Source: Roseovarius nubinhibens ISM (GTDB lineage: Bacteria; Pseudomonadota; Alphaproteobacteria; Rhodobacterales; Rhodobacteraceae). From it: DNA of 64,000 nucleotides. A program made the position numbers and the translations under genes. Positions 15,622 through 23,172 of the stretch are shown piece after piece. The notes beneath the pieces were generated by a model. That model made no database searches. It was not told the DNA's origin and saw nothing but the letters and a program-made list of their open reading frames with translations. Location of the stretch: assembly GCF_000152625.1 (NCBI RefSeq), contig NZ_CH724156.1, forward strand, positions 1,799,466 through 1,863,465, in the 5' to 3' direction. How positions within the stretch are numbered: position 1 is the stretch's first letter; each line of letters opens with the position of its first letter.

Positions 15622-16125
15622 CTAGAAGAGCCCTTCGGGGGGATCGGCGACGATCCGGCCGGTGGCCAGATCAACGGTCGGCACGGCGGCCCGGGTAAAG
15701 GGCAAGAGCACCGTGGATTTGAGCCCGGGGCCATGGATCTCCAAGAGATCCGACGCCCCGTGATTGAGCACCGCCTTGACCCGCCCCAAGAGCGCACCGC
15801 CGCTGTCGAACACCTCGAGCCCGATGAGATCGGCGTGGTAATATTCGTCATCCGGCAGGCTCGGCAGCCGGTCGCGGGCGACATAGAGCTGCGTGCCGCG
15901 CAGCGCGTCGGCCTCTTCCTTGCTCTGCACGCCAGAGAGCCGGGCGGTGAGCGCATTGGTGGTCTGGCCGGTGAGGGTCACGGCAAAGCTGCGGGCGCCA
16001 TCTTCGGTCTCGAGCGGGCCATAGGTGGCGATATCCTCGGGCGTGGCGGTAAAGCTCTTGAGCCGCAGCTCGCCCCGCACGCCAAAGGCCCCGGCAATCG
16101 CGCCCACACAGATCTTATCGGTCAT
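15622..16125 (-). CDS. rimM: 16S rRNA processing protein RimM
   Basis: A 167-residue 30S maturation factor that binds uS19. The N-terminal RimM barrel has [19 protein letters not shown] at residues 7-25; the C-terminal PRC-barrel contains [14 protein letters not shown] and ends in DPPEGLF, the classic RimM C-terminus. It works on the maturing small subunit with the nearby rpsP and trmD products. It is separated from bluB by a 45-residue gene and is followed by a dispersed hairpin element. Confidence 0.96.
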   Translation of the reverse strand: MTDKICVGAIAGAFGVRGELRLKSFTATPEDIATYGPLETEDGARSFAVTLTGQTTNALTARLSGVQSKEEADALRGTQLYVARDRLPSLPDDEYYHADLIGLEVFDSGGALLGRVKAVLNHGASDLLEIHGPGLKSTVLLPFTRAAVPTVDLATGRIVADPPEGLF

Positions 16126-16128
16126 CTC

Positions 16129-16266
16129 TCATACTCCCCGGCAGAGCCCGTCGCGCATCTCGCCCCCGGCGGCGGCGCAGCGCTCGCTCTGCTGATAGCG
16201 TTCGGCCATCATGCCTGCAAACAAAAGCACCAGCATCAACAACAGGCTGCGAATGGGTCGAAACAT
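16129..16266 (-). CDS. Small membrane-anchored peptide, 45 residues
   Basis: An open frame whose ATG (16266-16264) overlaps the bluB stop in an ATGA junction and whose stop lies 3 bases before the rimM ATG. GAGGAG upstream is a good ribosome site. The product starts MFRPIRSLLLMLVLLFAG, a signal anchor, followed by a polar tail with two cysteines (ERCAAAGGEMRDGLC). The tight packing between two cotranslated genes supports it being real. I do not recognise a family. Confidence 0.6.
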   Translation of the reverse strand: MFRPIRSLLLMLVLLFAGMMAERYQQSERCAAAGGEMRDGLCRGV

Positions 16267-16895
16267 CAGCGCTCCTCGACCGGCACGGCGCGGCGGCGGG
16301 TTTCCCAGCCTGCCTCTTCGAGCTCGGGGGTGAGGCTCGCCTCTTCAGGGTGGCCGACACAGAGATAGGCCACCAGCCGCCAGTCCTCGGCCACATCGAG
16401 ATCGCGGCCAAGCCGGGCGGGGTCGAGGATCGACACCCAGCCGACGCCGAGGTCGAGCGCCCGGGCCGCGAGCCAGAACTGGGTGATCGCGGCGACGACG
16501 GAATAGCGGCGCATCTCGGGCATGGTGCCAGCACCGAGTCCGGATCCCTTTGCCGTGGCCTCGTCACAGAAAATCGCGAGCTGAACCGGCGCTTCCTGCA
16601 TGCCCGAGAGCTTGAGCCCGGCATAGAGCGCGGCGCGGTCGCCATCATAGCCCGCCAGAGCGCGGGCATTGGCATCGCGGAAATTATCGAGCGCGGCGGC
16701 CCGGGCCCTGTCCGAGGTCACGCGGATCACCCGCCATGGCTCGGACAGCCCCACAGAGGGGGCCAGCGCAAAGGCATCGAGGCAGCGCATGAGCACTGCC
16801 TCGTCCACCGGGTCTGCGCGGAAGCGGCGCACATCGCGCCGCCACCGCATCAGATCCCAAAGGTCTTGCTGGAAGTCTTTGGAAAACGTGGACAT
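16266..16895 (-). CDS. bluB: 5,6-dimethylbenzimidazole synthase BluB
   Basis: A 209-residue flavin-destructase of the nitroreductase fold. It matches BluB, which cleaves reduced FMN with oxygen to 5,6-dimethylbenzimidazole, the lower ligand of vitamin B12. Diagnostic stretches are RRDVRRFRADPV (Asp21 corresponds to the catalytic Asp of Sinorhizobium BluB), LAPSVGLSEPWR, GAGTMPEMRRYSVV (with the conserved Ser) and GVGWVSILDPARLG. I start at the ATG at 16895 (MSTFSKDFQ); a 23-codon upstream extension is not conserved in character. Unusually it sits between rpsP and rimM instead of among cobalamin genes. Confidence 0.92.
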   Translation of the reverse strand: MSTFSKDFQQDLWDLMRWRRDVRRFRADPVDEAVLMRCLDAFALAPSVGLSEPWRVIRVTSDRARAAALDNFRDANARALAGYDGDRAALYAGLKLSGMQEAPVQLAIFCDEATAKGSGLGAGTMPEMRRYSVVAAITQFWLAARALDLGVGWVSILDPARLGRDLDVAEDWRLVAYLCVGHPEEASLTPELEEAGWETRRRAVPVEER

Positions 16896-16914
16896 TCCAG
16901 ACCCGCCTTTCGGC

Positions 16915-17319
16915 TTACTCTTCAGCGGCTGCCTCTTCGGCGGGCGCGTCTTCGGCCGGTGCATTGGCGGCCTCGGCAGCGGCTGCTGCTTTCTCGGCTT
17001 TCTCTGCAGCGCGTTCCTGGGCTTTCTTGCCCGGCTCGGCTTTCTTCAGGTTGGCGCGCTCTTTCTTTTCGACAACGCCAGCCGCTTCGAGGAAGCGCGA
17101 CACGCGGTCGGTGGGCTGGGCGCCCTGGCCGAGCCAGTACTGAACGCGCTCCATGTCCATTTTCACGCGCTCTTCGCTGTCTTTCGGCAGGAGCGGGTTG
17201 TAGGTGCCGAGCTTCTCGATGAAGCGGCCGTCACGGGGCATACGGCTGTCGGCCGCCACGATACGGTAGAAGGGGCGTTTTTTGCTGCCGCCACGGGCGA
17301 GACGGATTTTCATGGCCAT
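16915..17319 (-). CDS. rpsP: 30S ribosomal protein bS16 with acidic C-terminal tail
   Basis: A 134-residue bS16. The first 80 residues are the usual protein ([47 protein letters not shown]). After about residue 90 there is a low-complexity tail of Ala, Glu and Lys ending in [10 protein letters not shown]. bS16 of enterobacteria is only about 82 residues; extended tails occur in alphaproteobacteria. The tail probably projects from the 30S subunit. It lies 19 bases upstream of bluB in the same transcript. Confidence 0.96.
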   Translation of the reverse strand: MAMKIRLARGGSKKRPFYRIVAADSRMPRDGRFIEKLGTYNPLLPKDSEERVKMDMERVQYWLGQGAQPTDRVSRFLEAAGVVEKKERANLKKAEPGKKAQERAAEKAEKAAAAAEAANAPAEDAPAEEAAAEE

Positions 17320-17367
17320 TGGTGTATCTCCTTTGAATGGCTGGGTGGGACGGGCCTGTGACCGGTC

Positions 17368-17664
17368 CTAGGATTGGTGTTTCTTATGGTGTTGGATCAC
17401 TTCGCCGATGATGAAGTTCAGGAAGTTCTTGGCGAATTCGGGGTCGAGATCGGCTTCGCGCGCGAGGCGTTGCAGCCGCTCGATCTGCTGGCTTTCGCGC
17501 AGCGGATCGGAGGGGGGCAGGTCATGCTCGGCCTTGAGCTGACCGACGGATTGCGTGTGCTTGAACCGCTCGGCGAGGGTAAAGACCAGCACGGCATCGA
17601 GGCGGTCGATGCTCTCGCGGTGCCCCTTGAGAAGCTCAGCGGCGCGGGCGGCGGTATCAGTCAT
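17368..17664 (-). CDS. Chorismate mutase (AroQ class)
   Basis: A 98-residue all-helical monofunctional chorismate mutase (chorismate to prephenate, first step to Phe and Tyr). The pattern HRESIDRLDAVLVFTLAERF, VGQLKAEHDL, DPLRESQQIERL fits AroQ, giving the arginines, lysine and aspartate of the active site. At the position of the catalytic Gln of the E. coli enzyme the C-terminal motif reads EVIQHHKKH, as is common in alphaproteobacteria. I start at the ATG at 17664; longer frames run into the GNAT gene. It overlaps that gene by 8 bases, so translation is coupled. Confidence 0.88.
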   Translation of the reverse strand: MTDTAARAAELLKGHRESIDRLDAVLVFTLAERFKHTQSVGQLKAEHDLPPSDPLRESQQIERLQRLAREADLDPEFAKNFLNFIIGEVIQHHKKHQS

Positions 17665-18232
17665 CGGCTTGGCCTTTCGTCTCGGCGGCGGTCTCCGCCA
17701 GTTTCGGGTGACGCCAGACCTGGCAGGGCTGGTCGAGAAGGGTGCCGTCGCGCTCATGCACACAACCGAGCCGTTCGGCCAGACGCCGCGAGCGGGCGTT
17801 TTCGGCGGCGATATAGCTGATCACCCCATCAAGCCCCATGTGGCGCGCCGCATGGTCACGGGCGGCGAGGCAGGCCTGATAGGCGTAGCCCTGGCCCTCG
17901 AACCCGTCGAAAATATGCCAGCCGAGCTCGGGCTCGTCCCAGCTCTCGTTGAAGATGACGCCGACACGCCCGGCCACGGCGCCGGTTTCGCGATGTTCGA
18001 CCATCCACATGCCATAGCCGCGCAGCACCCAATGGCCCATCCCGGCCAAAAGCGCGCGCCAGCTGGCCCAGCGGTCCATCGGCCCGCCGACAAAGCGCGA
18101 CCGTTCGGACGCGCCAAAGGCGGCCAGCGCCTCGAAATCCGTCTCGCGATAGCCGCGCAGGATCAGGTCGGGCGTCTCGACCACGGGCACATTGGCGGGC
18201 AGCTGGGCCGGGGTGGCGTCGGGCATGTTCAC
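17657..18232 (-). CDS. GNAT acetyltransferase (RimJ/RimL-like), downstream paralogue
   Basis: A 191-residue GCN5-related acetyltransferase of the Acetyltransf_3 (RimJ/RimL) type: TPDLILRGYRETDFEALAAF at the start, GWHIFDGFEGQGYAYQA as the acetyl-CoA loop, AENARSRRLAERLG as the last helix. The substrate is unknown; RimJ/L relatives modify ribosomal protein N-termini. Start decision: the GTG at 18232 lies 7 bases after GGAGG, whereas the ATG two codons later would be 13 bases away, so GTG is favoured. Its start overlaps the stop of a second GNAT gene (GTGA junction), from which it probably arose by tandem duplication. Confidence 0.85.
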   Translation of the reverse strand: MNMPDATPAQLPANVPVVETPDLILRGYRETDFEALAAFGASERSRFVGGPMDRWASWRALLAGMGHWVLRGYGMWMVEHRETGAVAGRVGVIFNESWDEPELGWHIFDGFEGQGYAYQACLAARDHAARHMGLDGVISYIAAENARSRRLAERLGCVHERDGTLLDQPCQVWRHPKLAETAAETKGQADD

Positions 18233-18759
18233 GCAAGCGCCTCCGGTCCGGGATGCCGATAGAGCATGTCTTCGCCCATTTCGACATTGGTGTAGCTGCG
18301 TTCAAACCGCGCGCCGAGCCGTTCGGCCAGCGCGATCGAACGGTCATTGCCGGGCACGATATTCGAGGTGAGCGTCGTCATCCCGAGATCATCATAGGCC
18401 CATTGCCGGGCGCGGGTCGCGGCCTCGCGGGCGATGCCGCGGCCTTCAAACCCTTCGAACACCACCCAGCCGATTTCCGGCTCGGGCCAGCCTTCGGGGT
18501 TCCAGATGCCGGTGAGCCCACAGGGCGCGCCGCTCTCCTTGTCCTCGATGGTGAAATAGCCGTACCCGTGCAGCGCCCAATGCCCGATGTTGAGCGCGAA
18601 CCAGCGCCACGCCTTGGGCCGGTTCTTTTCGACGCCAAAGCCTTCGGCACGCACCGGATCGGTGAGAAAGGCGCAATAGGCCTCGAAATCGCTGGCCTCG
18701 GGGCCGCGCAGGATCAGGCGGTCGGTCTCAAGCCGGGGGATGTTCAGGGTCAGGCTCAT
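18229..18759 (-). CDS. GNAT acetyltransferase (RimJ/RimL-like), upstream paralogue
   Basis: A 176-residue GNAT protein of the same type as its downstream neighbour: LETDRLILRGPEASDFEAYC, then GWVVFEGFEGRGIAREA as the acetyl-CoA site, then GNDRSIALAERLGARFE. The ATG at 18759 lies 4 bases past the ffh stop, with the GAAGAAG end of ffh acting as ribosome site. Similarity to the next gene along the whole length suggests duplication. Its place between ffh and the chorismate mutase and rpsP genes means it is expressed with translation machinery, but the substrate is unknown. Confidence 0.85.
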   Translation of the reverse strand: MSLTLNIPRLETDRLILRGPEASDFEAYCAFLTDPVRAEGFGVEKNRPKAWRWFALNIGHWALHGYGYFTIEDKESGAPCGLTGIWNPEGWPEPEIGWVVFEGFEGRGIAREAATRARQWAYDDLGMTTLTSNIVPGNDRSIALAERLGARFERSYTNVEMGEDMLYRHPGPEALA

Positions 18760-18763
18760 GGCG

Positions 18764-20275
18764 TCACTTCTTCTTGCCAAAGCCCGACAGGCCGGGGGGC
18801 ATACCGCCACCGAGACCGGGCAGGCCGCCCATGCCGCCGGGCAGCTTGCCGCCCATCTGCTTGGCCGCCTGTTCGAGCGCCTTGGGGTCCATGCCCTGCG
18901 CCATTTCCTCGGGGCTCGGACCGCCCTTGCCAAACATGCCTTTCATCGCCTGTTTGAGCATGCCGCCTTTGCCCATCTTGCCCATCTTCTTCATCATGTC
19001 GCCCATCTGGCGCTGCATTTTGAGAAGCTTGTTGAGCTCGGCCACTTCGAGACCCGCGCCCTTGGCAATCCGTTTCTTGCGGCTCGCCTGAAGCAGTTTC
19101 GGGTTGGCGCGTTCTTTCTTGGTCATCGACTGGATCAGGGCGATCTGGCGGGCGATGATCTTGTCGTCGAACCCGGCCTCCTGCACCTGTTTGGCCATCT
19201 TGCCCATGCCGGGCATCATGCCCATCACGCCTTCCATGCCGCCCATCTTCTGCATCTGTTCGAGCTGCATCTTGAGGTCGTTCATGTTGAACTGACCCTT
19301 CTGGAAGCGGCGCATCATCTTTTCGGCCTGTTCGGCCTCGATGGTTTCCTGCGCCTTTTCCACAAGGCTGACGATATCGCCCATGCCGAGGATGCGACCG
19401 GCGATCCGGTCCGGCTCGAAGGTTTCGAGCGCGTCCATCTTTTCGCCGAGGCCGACAAAGCGGATCGGCTTGCCGGTGACCGCGCGCATCGACAGCGCCG
19501 CACCGCCGCGCCCGTCGCCGTCCATCCGGGTCAGCACGACGCCGGTGACGCCGATCTTGTCGTCGAATTCGGTGGCGACGTTGACCGCGTCCTGACCGGT
19601 GAGACCGTCGACCACCAGAAGCGTTTCGCGCGGGTTGGCCACGTCGCGGACATCGGCGGCCTGCTGGATCAGCTCGGCGTCAATATGGAGACGACCGGCG
19701 GTGTCGAGCATATAGACGTCATAACCGCCGAGGCTCGCCTGGGTCTTGGCGCGTTTGGCGATGGCGACGGGGTCTTCGCCCTTGACGATGGGCAGCGTGT
19801 CGACGCCGATCTGCTGGCCGAGGATCTGCAGCTGTTCCATGGCGGCGGGGCGGTTGACATCGAGCGAGGCCATCAGCACCCGCTTGCCGTCACGCTCCTT
19901 GAGCCGCTTGGCGAGTTTCGCGGTGGTCGTGGTTTTGCCTGAGCCCTGCAGGCCGACCATGAGGATCGGCGCGGGCGGGTTGTCGATCTTGAGCGCGCCG
20001 GGGTCGCCTTCGCCGCGCAGCGTCTCGACCAGCGCGTCATGCACGATCTTGACGACCTGCTGACCGGGGGTGACCGATTTGGTGACCGACTGGCCGGTGG
20101 CCTGATCCTGCACGCGGGCAATGAAATCCCGCGCCACGGGCAGCGATACGTCCGCCTCGAGCAGCGCCACGCGCACTTCGCGCAGGGCGGTTTTGACGTC
20201 CTCGTCAGACAGCGCGCCCTGTTTGGTCAGCCGGTCAAAGACACCGGACAGGCGTTCGGACAGATTTTCAAACAT
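18764..20275 (-). CDS. ffh: Signal recognition particle protein Ffh (SRP54)
   Basis: A 503-residue SRP GTPase that targets inner-membrane proteins cotranslationally with FtsY. N domain: about residues 1-90. G domain: P-loop GLQGSGKTTTTAKLA near residue 108, DTAGRLHIDAEL, and TRMDGDGRGGAALS. The C-terminal M domain (from about residue 330) is very rich in methionine (MQKMGGMEGVMGMMPGMGKM) and binds 4.5S RNA and signal sequences. The tail is Gly/Met-rich and ends GFGKKK. First gene of the ffh - GNAT - GNAT - chorismate mutase - rpsP - bluB - rimM - trmD run. Confidence 0.97.
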   Translation of the reverse strand: MFENLSERLSGVFDRLTKQGALSDEDVKTALREVRVALLEADVSLPVARDFIARVQDQATGQSVTKSVTPGQQVVKIVHDALVETLRGEGDPGALKIDNPPAPILMVGLQGSGKTTTTAKLAKRLKERDGKRVLMASLDVNRPAAMEQLQILGQQIGVDTLPIVKGEDPVAIAKRAKTQASLGGYDVYMLDTAGRLHIDAELIQQAADVRDVANPRETLLVVDGLTGQDAVNVATEFDDKIGVTGVVLTRMDGDGRGGAALSMRAVTGKPIRFVGLGEKMDALETFEPDRIAGRILGMGDIVSLVEKAQETIEAEQAEKMMRRFQKGQFNMNDLKMQLEQMQKMGGMEGVMGMMPGMGKMAKQVQEAGFDDKIIARQIALIQSMTKKERANPKLLQASRKKRIAKGAGLEVAELNKLLKMQRQMGDMMKKMGKMGKGGMLKQAMKGMFGKGGPSPEEMAQGMDPKALEQAAKQMGGKLPGGMGGLPGLGGGMPPGLSGFGKKK

Positions 20276-20436
20276 GGCCGCGGCCTCCTTTGCCGGTTTC
20301 TCTATTGCCTCCCAAGATATGGGCGACGCTGCAAATCACAATTGCCCCCACGGGCGCAACGCGCTGGTGGGGGGCGATCCCGGGCAGGGCCCAAGGGACC
20401 GGAAGCAGTGACAGACTCCCGGATATGCTGGCGCGT

Positions 20437-21699
20437 TTAGCCCTCAGAGGCTGGTGAGTCAAGCTCTGGCGCAGGTTTTGGCCCGCCCGCCTCCAGCTCT
20501 GACAGAAAGCCATCGATCTCATCAAGCATGAGGTGCCATGCGGGTTCCTGGGGCAGGGGGACGTGATTGCGGCTGCGCAGCGGGACAAATCGCGCACCCG
20601 GTATCCCGCAGGCCAGCTGCCGCCCTTCGGAGACCGGATGGATCGCATCGTCGAGCGCATGAAACACAAGTGTCGGCGCCCGGACAGTGCCAAGCAGATC
20701 GGCCACGTCGAACCGGTCAACGATCTGGCGCAGCTCTGCGGCCTTGTCAGGGGCAATGGTTTCAACCTGCATGGTGATGAAACTGGCCAGCTGTTCTGGC
20801 GTGGCGTCCGGCATGAACAGGCTGGAAAAGGCTGTCATGAAGGCGCTGCGCGGTTGCCCCCAGCCGGCCCGGATGAGCGACAGCACGGTGGCTTCGTCCA
20901 TCTGACCGGGGGCGGGCGGACGCAGGGAGCGCCCTTTGGAATAGCCCCCATAGAGGATTAGCCCGCTCACCCGTTCGGGAAACTGCGCGGCAAAGCCGAT
21001 CGCCACCGGCACCGCCTGCGAAGCGGCAAATATCGGAAACCGAGTCAGGCCATTGGCATCGGCAACACAGAGGAGATCCTCTACGAAAGGGGTGATGCCC
21101 GCCCCGGTCGCGGCGTGCAACTCGCGGCTCGAGAGGCCCGTGCCACGCTGGTCATAGCGCACGAGCCTGTGCCGCGCGCCAAGGGCCGTGAGCAACGGCT
21201 GCCAGACCGGGCAGTGCCAATCGAGCTCGACATTCGACAGCCAATGCCCGAGCCTGAGGAGCGGCGGCCCCTCGCCGCTTTGGGCATGGGCGATGCGGCT
21301 CCCATCCGCGCTCTGGGCGAAGCGCAGCACGTGGCGCTGTGCCTTGGCCGTCGCGGGGCGCGATTGCGCCTTGTCCGGCCCTCCGGCCTGATCGGTCGAG
21401 ACGGGGGCGACGAGCCGAAACCCGCAACCATGTACCGTTTTCAGGATCGCCTGCGCCTGGCCTGTATCGCCGATTGCCTTGCGCGCCGCCGAGATGCGGG
21501 CGCTGATCGTCGCGTCGGATATTGCAAGCCCGCGCCAGACCGTTTCCACCAGTTCCTCCTTGGTGATCAGCTGCCCGGCCCGTTCGGCCAGCACCTGCAA
21601 GAGGGTAAAGACCTGTGGTTCGACATGAACCGGCTCGCCATCGCGCAGGAGCAGGTGGCGCGCGGGGTCGAGGCGGCAATTGGCAAAGCGATAGACCAT
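20437..21699 (-). CDS. Fusion of winged-helix DNA-binding domain and alpha/beta-hydrolase
   Basis: A 420-residue one-component regulator. Residues 1-98 form an OmpR/CadC-type winged helix (EPQVFTLLQVLAERAGQLIT, AARKAIGDTG, VHGCGFRL). After a linker, residues about 125-410 form an alpha/beta-hydrolase of the RYDQRGTGLS type. The nucleophile elbow is IFAASQAV (Ser227), with A-x-S-x-A in place of the usual G-x-S-x-G; an acid in HALDDAIHP (Asp350/351) and His379 in RSRNHVP complete a possible triad. No membrane segment is present, so unlike CadC it is cytoplasmic. It is divergent from an 84-residue gene, its likely target. Confidence 0.88.
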   Translation of the reverse strand: MVYRFANCRLDPARHLLLRDGEPVHVEPQVFTLLQVLAERAGQLITKEELVETVWRGLAISDATISARISAARKAIGDTGQAQAILKTVHGCGFRLVAPVSTDQAGGPDKAQSRPATAKAQRHVLRFAQSADGSRIAHAQSGEGPPLLRLGHWLSNVELDWHCPVWQPLLTALGARHRLVRYDQRGTGLSSRELHAATGAGITPFVEDLLCVADANGLTRFPIFAASQAVPVAIGFAAQFPERVSGLILYGGYSKGRSLRPPAPGQMDEATVLSLIRAGWGQPRSAFMTAFSSLFMPDATPEQLASFITMQVETIAPDKAAELRQIVDRFDVADLLGTVRAPTLVFHALDDAIHPVSEGRQLACGIPGARFVPLRSRNHVPLPQEPAWHLMLDEIDGFLSELEAGGPKPAPELDSPASEG

Positions 21700-21861
21700 A
21701 GCACATTGAATATCGCGGCCCCGTCACCCGGCAAGCCATTTCTGTCAGGTCTGTCAGGATCGACCGCGCGGCAACGAAATGACAAGACATTCGCAAGCCT
21801 CTCTTCAAGCGCGCGCATCGGTCTTCTGCTGAGATGGGGAAAAGCAGAAAGGGAATATGCG

Positions 21862-22116
21862 ATGACACGGGAAAGAGATCAGCAAACACCGCAGGACACA
21901 GAGAGTTCGACGGCGATGGAGCCCGCGATCCGCTATCGCGCCGATGGGTCCATAGATACCGCCTATTACATGGCCAGAGGCCGTCATATGCGCTCTTGCC
22001 AATGCCACAAGCTCGCCCGGGATGGGGCCGCGCGTGGGGGTGGCCTGGTGGCGCGGCTGGTCGGGCTTTTGCGGAGCGGGGCGGTCTGGCCGGTCGCTGC
22101 CGGGCGGTCGCATTGA
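21862..22116 (+). CDS. Small uncharacterised protein, 84 residues
   Basis: A short frame with ATG at 21862 and an AAAGGGAA ribosome site. The centre reads IRYRADGSIDTAYYMARGRH, then MRSCQCHKLARDG; small proteins with such a motif (Tyr-Tyr, Arg-Gly-Arg, then Met-Arg-Ser) occur beside regulators in many proteobacteria as far as I recall, but I know of no function. The C-terminal third is rich in Gly, Arg and Val. It is divergent from the winged-helix/hydrolase gene (162-base gap) and ends at a strong bidirectional terminator. Confidence 0.65.
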   Translation: MTRERDQQTPQDTESSTAMEPAIRYRADGSIDTAYYMARGRHMRSCQCHKLARDGAARGGGLVARLVGLLRSGAVWPVAAGRSH

Positions 22117-22154
22117 ACCCAGAGAGGTCTTGTGCCTGACAGGGTGCAGGGCAG

Positions 22155-22213
22155 CCCCCGAAAGCCGAAAATCGCCCGATTTGGCCGTCTGGCTTTTCTG
22201 CGGTTTTCGGGGG
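22155..22213. terminator. Bidirectional hairpin between convergent genes
   Basis: Arms CCCCCGAAAGCCG (22155-22167) and CGGTTTTCGGGGG (22201-22213) pair over 13 positions with one G-U wobble. The hairpin lies between the 84-residue gene (ends 22116) and the convergent hydrolase gene (ends 22214) and probably ends both transcripts. Confidence 0.65.
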
Positions 22214-23008
22214 TTAGTCTCTGGTCTGGGCCCGCTGGCTGGCGCGCCATTCGGCGAGATAAGGGTTCAGGCGGCGGCCCTCGGCATAGGCGGCGGGGGT
22301 GATCTCGGCTTGGATCATCGCCTCGCCTGTCTCGGGGGCTTGGGCCAGCAGGGTGCCATCGGGGGCGGCGATGCTGCTCAGCCCTTGATAGGCAAAGGCA
22401 TCGTCGGCGTCGGCATGGTCGCAATAGGCCACGAAAACCTGATTTTCATAGGCACGAACCGGGATCATCGCATTGGCGACAAAGGGGCTTCCGGGCTGCG
22501 CGGGGAGCGCCGTGGGGACGAGAATGAGCTCGGCCCCGGCAAGGGCGAGAGATCGGGTGCATTCGGGAAATTCCACGTCAAAACAAATGAGTAGACCGAT
22601 TTTCAGACCGGCATACTCGAAGGTCACCACATTTGGCCCGGCCGGGGTGAAGATGGCCTTTTCATAGTCACCATAGAGAAACCCCTTGCGGTAGATCACC
22701 GGCGGCCGACCGGGGCGGAGCGCCATGGCGGAGATGTGCAATGTGTCGCCCAGACGTTCGGGAAAGCCGGTCACCAGGGCACAGCCGGAGGCCTCCACAA
22801 CCTCTTGTAAATGCTGGCACCATTGGCCCTCGGCGGGCTGGGCCAGATCGCGCAGCGCGTCGCCCGCGCCATAGCCCGAGAGCGCCAATTCCGGGGCGAC
22901 CATGAGATCAGCACCGGCGGCGCTGGCACGGGTCAGCGCTTCGCTGATCCGCCGGGCGCGGGGGGTGGGATTGGCGGTGGCGGACATCTGATAGAGGGCG
23001 AGTTTCAT
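22214..23008 (-). CDS. Carbon-nitrogen hydrolase (nitrilase superfamily)
   Basis: A 264-residue amidase-type enzyme. The nitrilase-superfamily triad Glu-Lys-Cys is visible: Glu in MVAPELALSGY (about residue 43), Lys in VIYRKGFLYGDYE (about 112) and Cys in GLLICFDVEFPE (about 147). Such enzymes hydrolyse amides or nitriles of small metabolites; the exact substrate cannot be told, though the length and LYQMSA start resemble small aliphatic or omega-amidases. The ATG at 23008 (MKLALYQMS) is the natural start. Divergent from the tRNA-editing gene, with 11-base iterons in the gap. Confidence 0.85.
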   Translation of the reverse strand: MKLALYQMSATANPTPRARRISEALTRASAAGADLMVAPELALSGYGAGDALRDLAQPAEGQWCQHLQEVVEASGCALVTGFPERLGDTLHISAMALRPGRPPVIYRKGFLYGDYEKAIFTPAGPNVVTFEYAGLKIGLLICFDVEFPECTRSLALAGAELILVPTALPAQPGSPFVANAMIPVRAYENQVFVAYCDHADADDAFAYQGLSSIAAPDGTLLAQAPETGEAMIQAEITPAAYAEGRRLNPYLAEWRASQRAQTRD

Positions 23009-23053
23009 GGCGCATGATTGGCGCTCTGGCGGCCCGAAGGCAATGAAAATCCC

Positions 23054-23090
23054 ATGTCGGTAAGACGTCGGTAAAGCGACAGCAAAGCGA
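23054..23090 (+). repeat. 11-bp iteron array, copy A
   Basis: After AT, the 11-base units GTCGGTAAGAC, GTCGGTAAAGC and GACAGCAAAGC follow head to tail, then a decayed fourth. The first 21 bases (23054-23074) recur without change at 37749-37769. It lies between the divergent hydrolase gene (starts 23008) and the editing-protein gene (starts 23173). The one-helical-turn period suits a protein-binding array. Confidence 0.55.
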
Positions 23091-23172
23091 CTGTGCGCAA
23101 ATCGGGGCTGCGGGCGCTTGATTTTGCGGGCCGGTTTGGCCAAGAGGGCGCGACCAGCCAAAGGAGCCCGCC

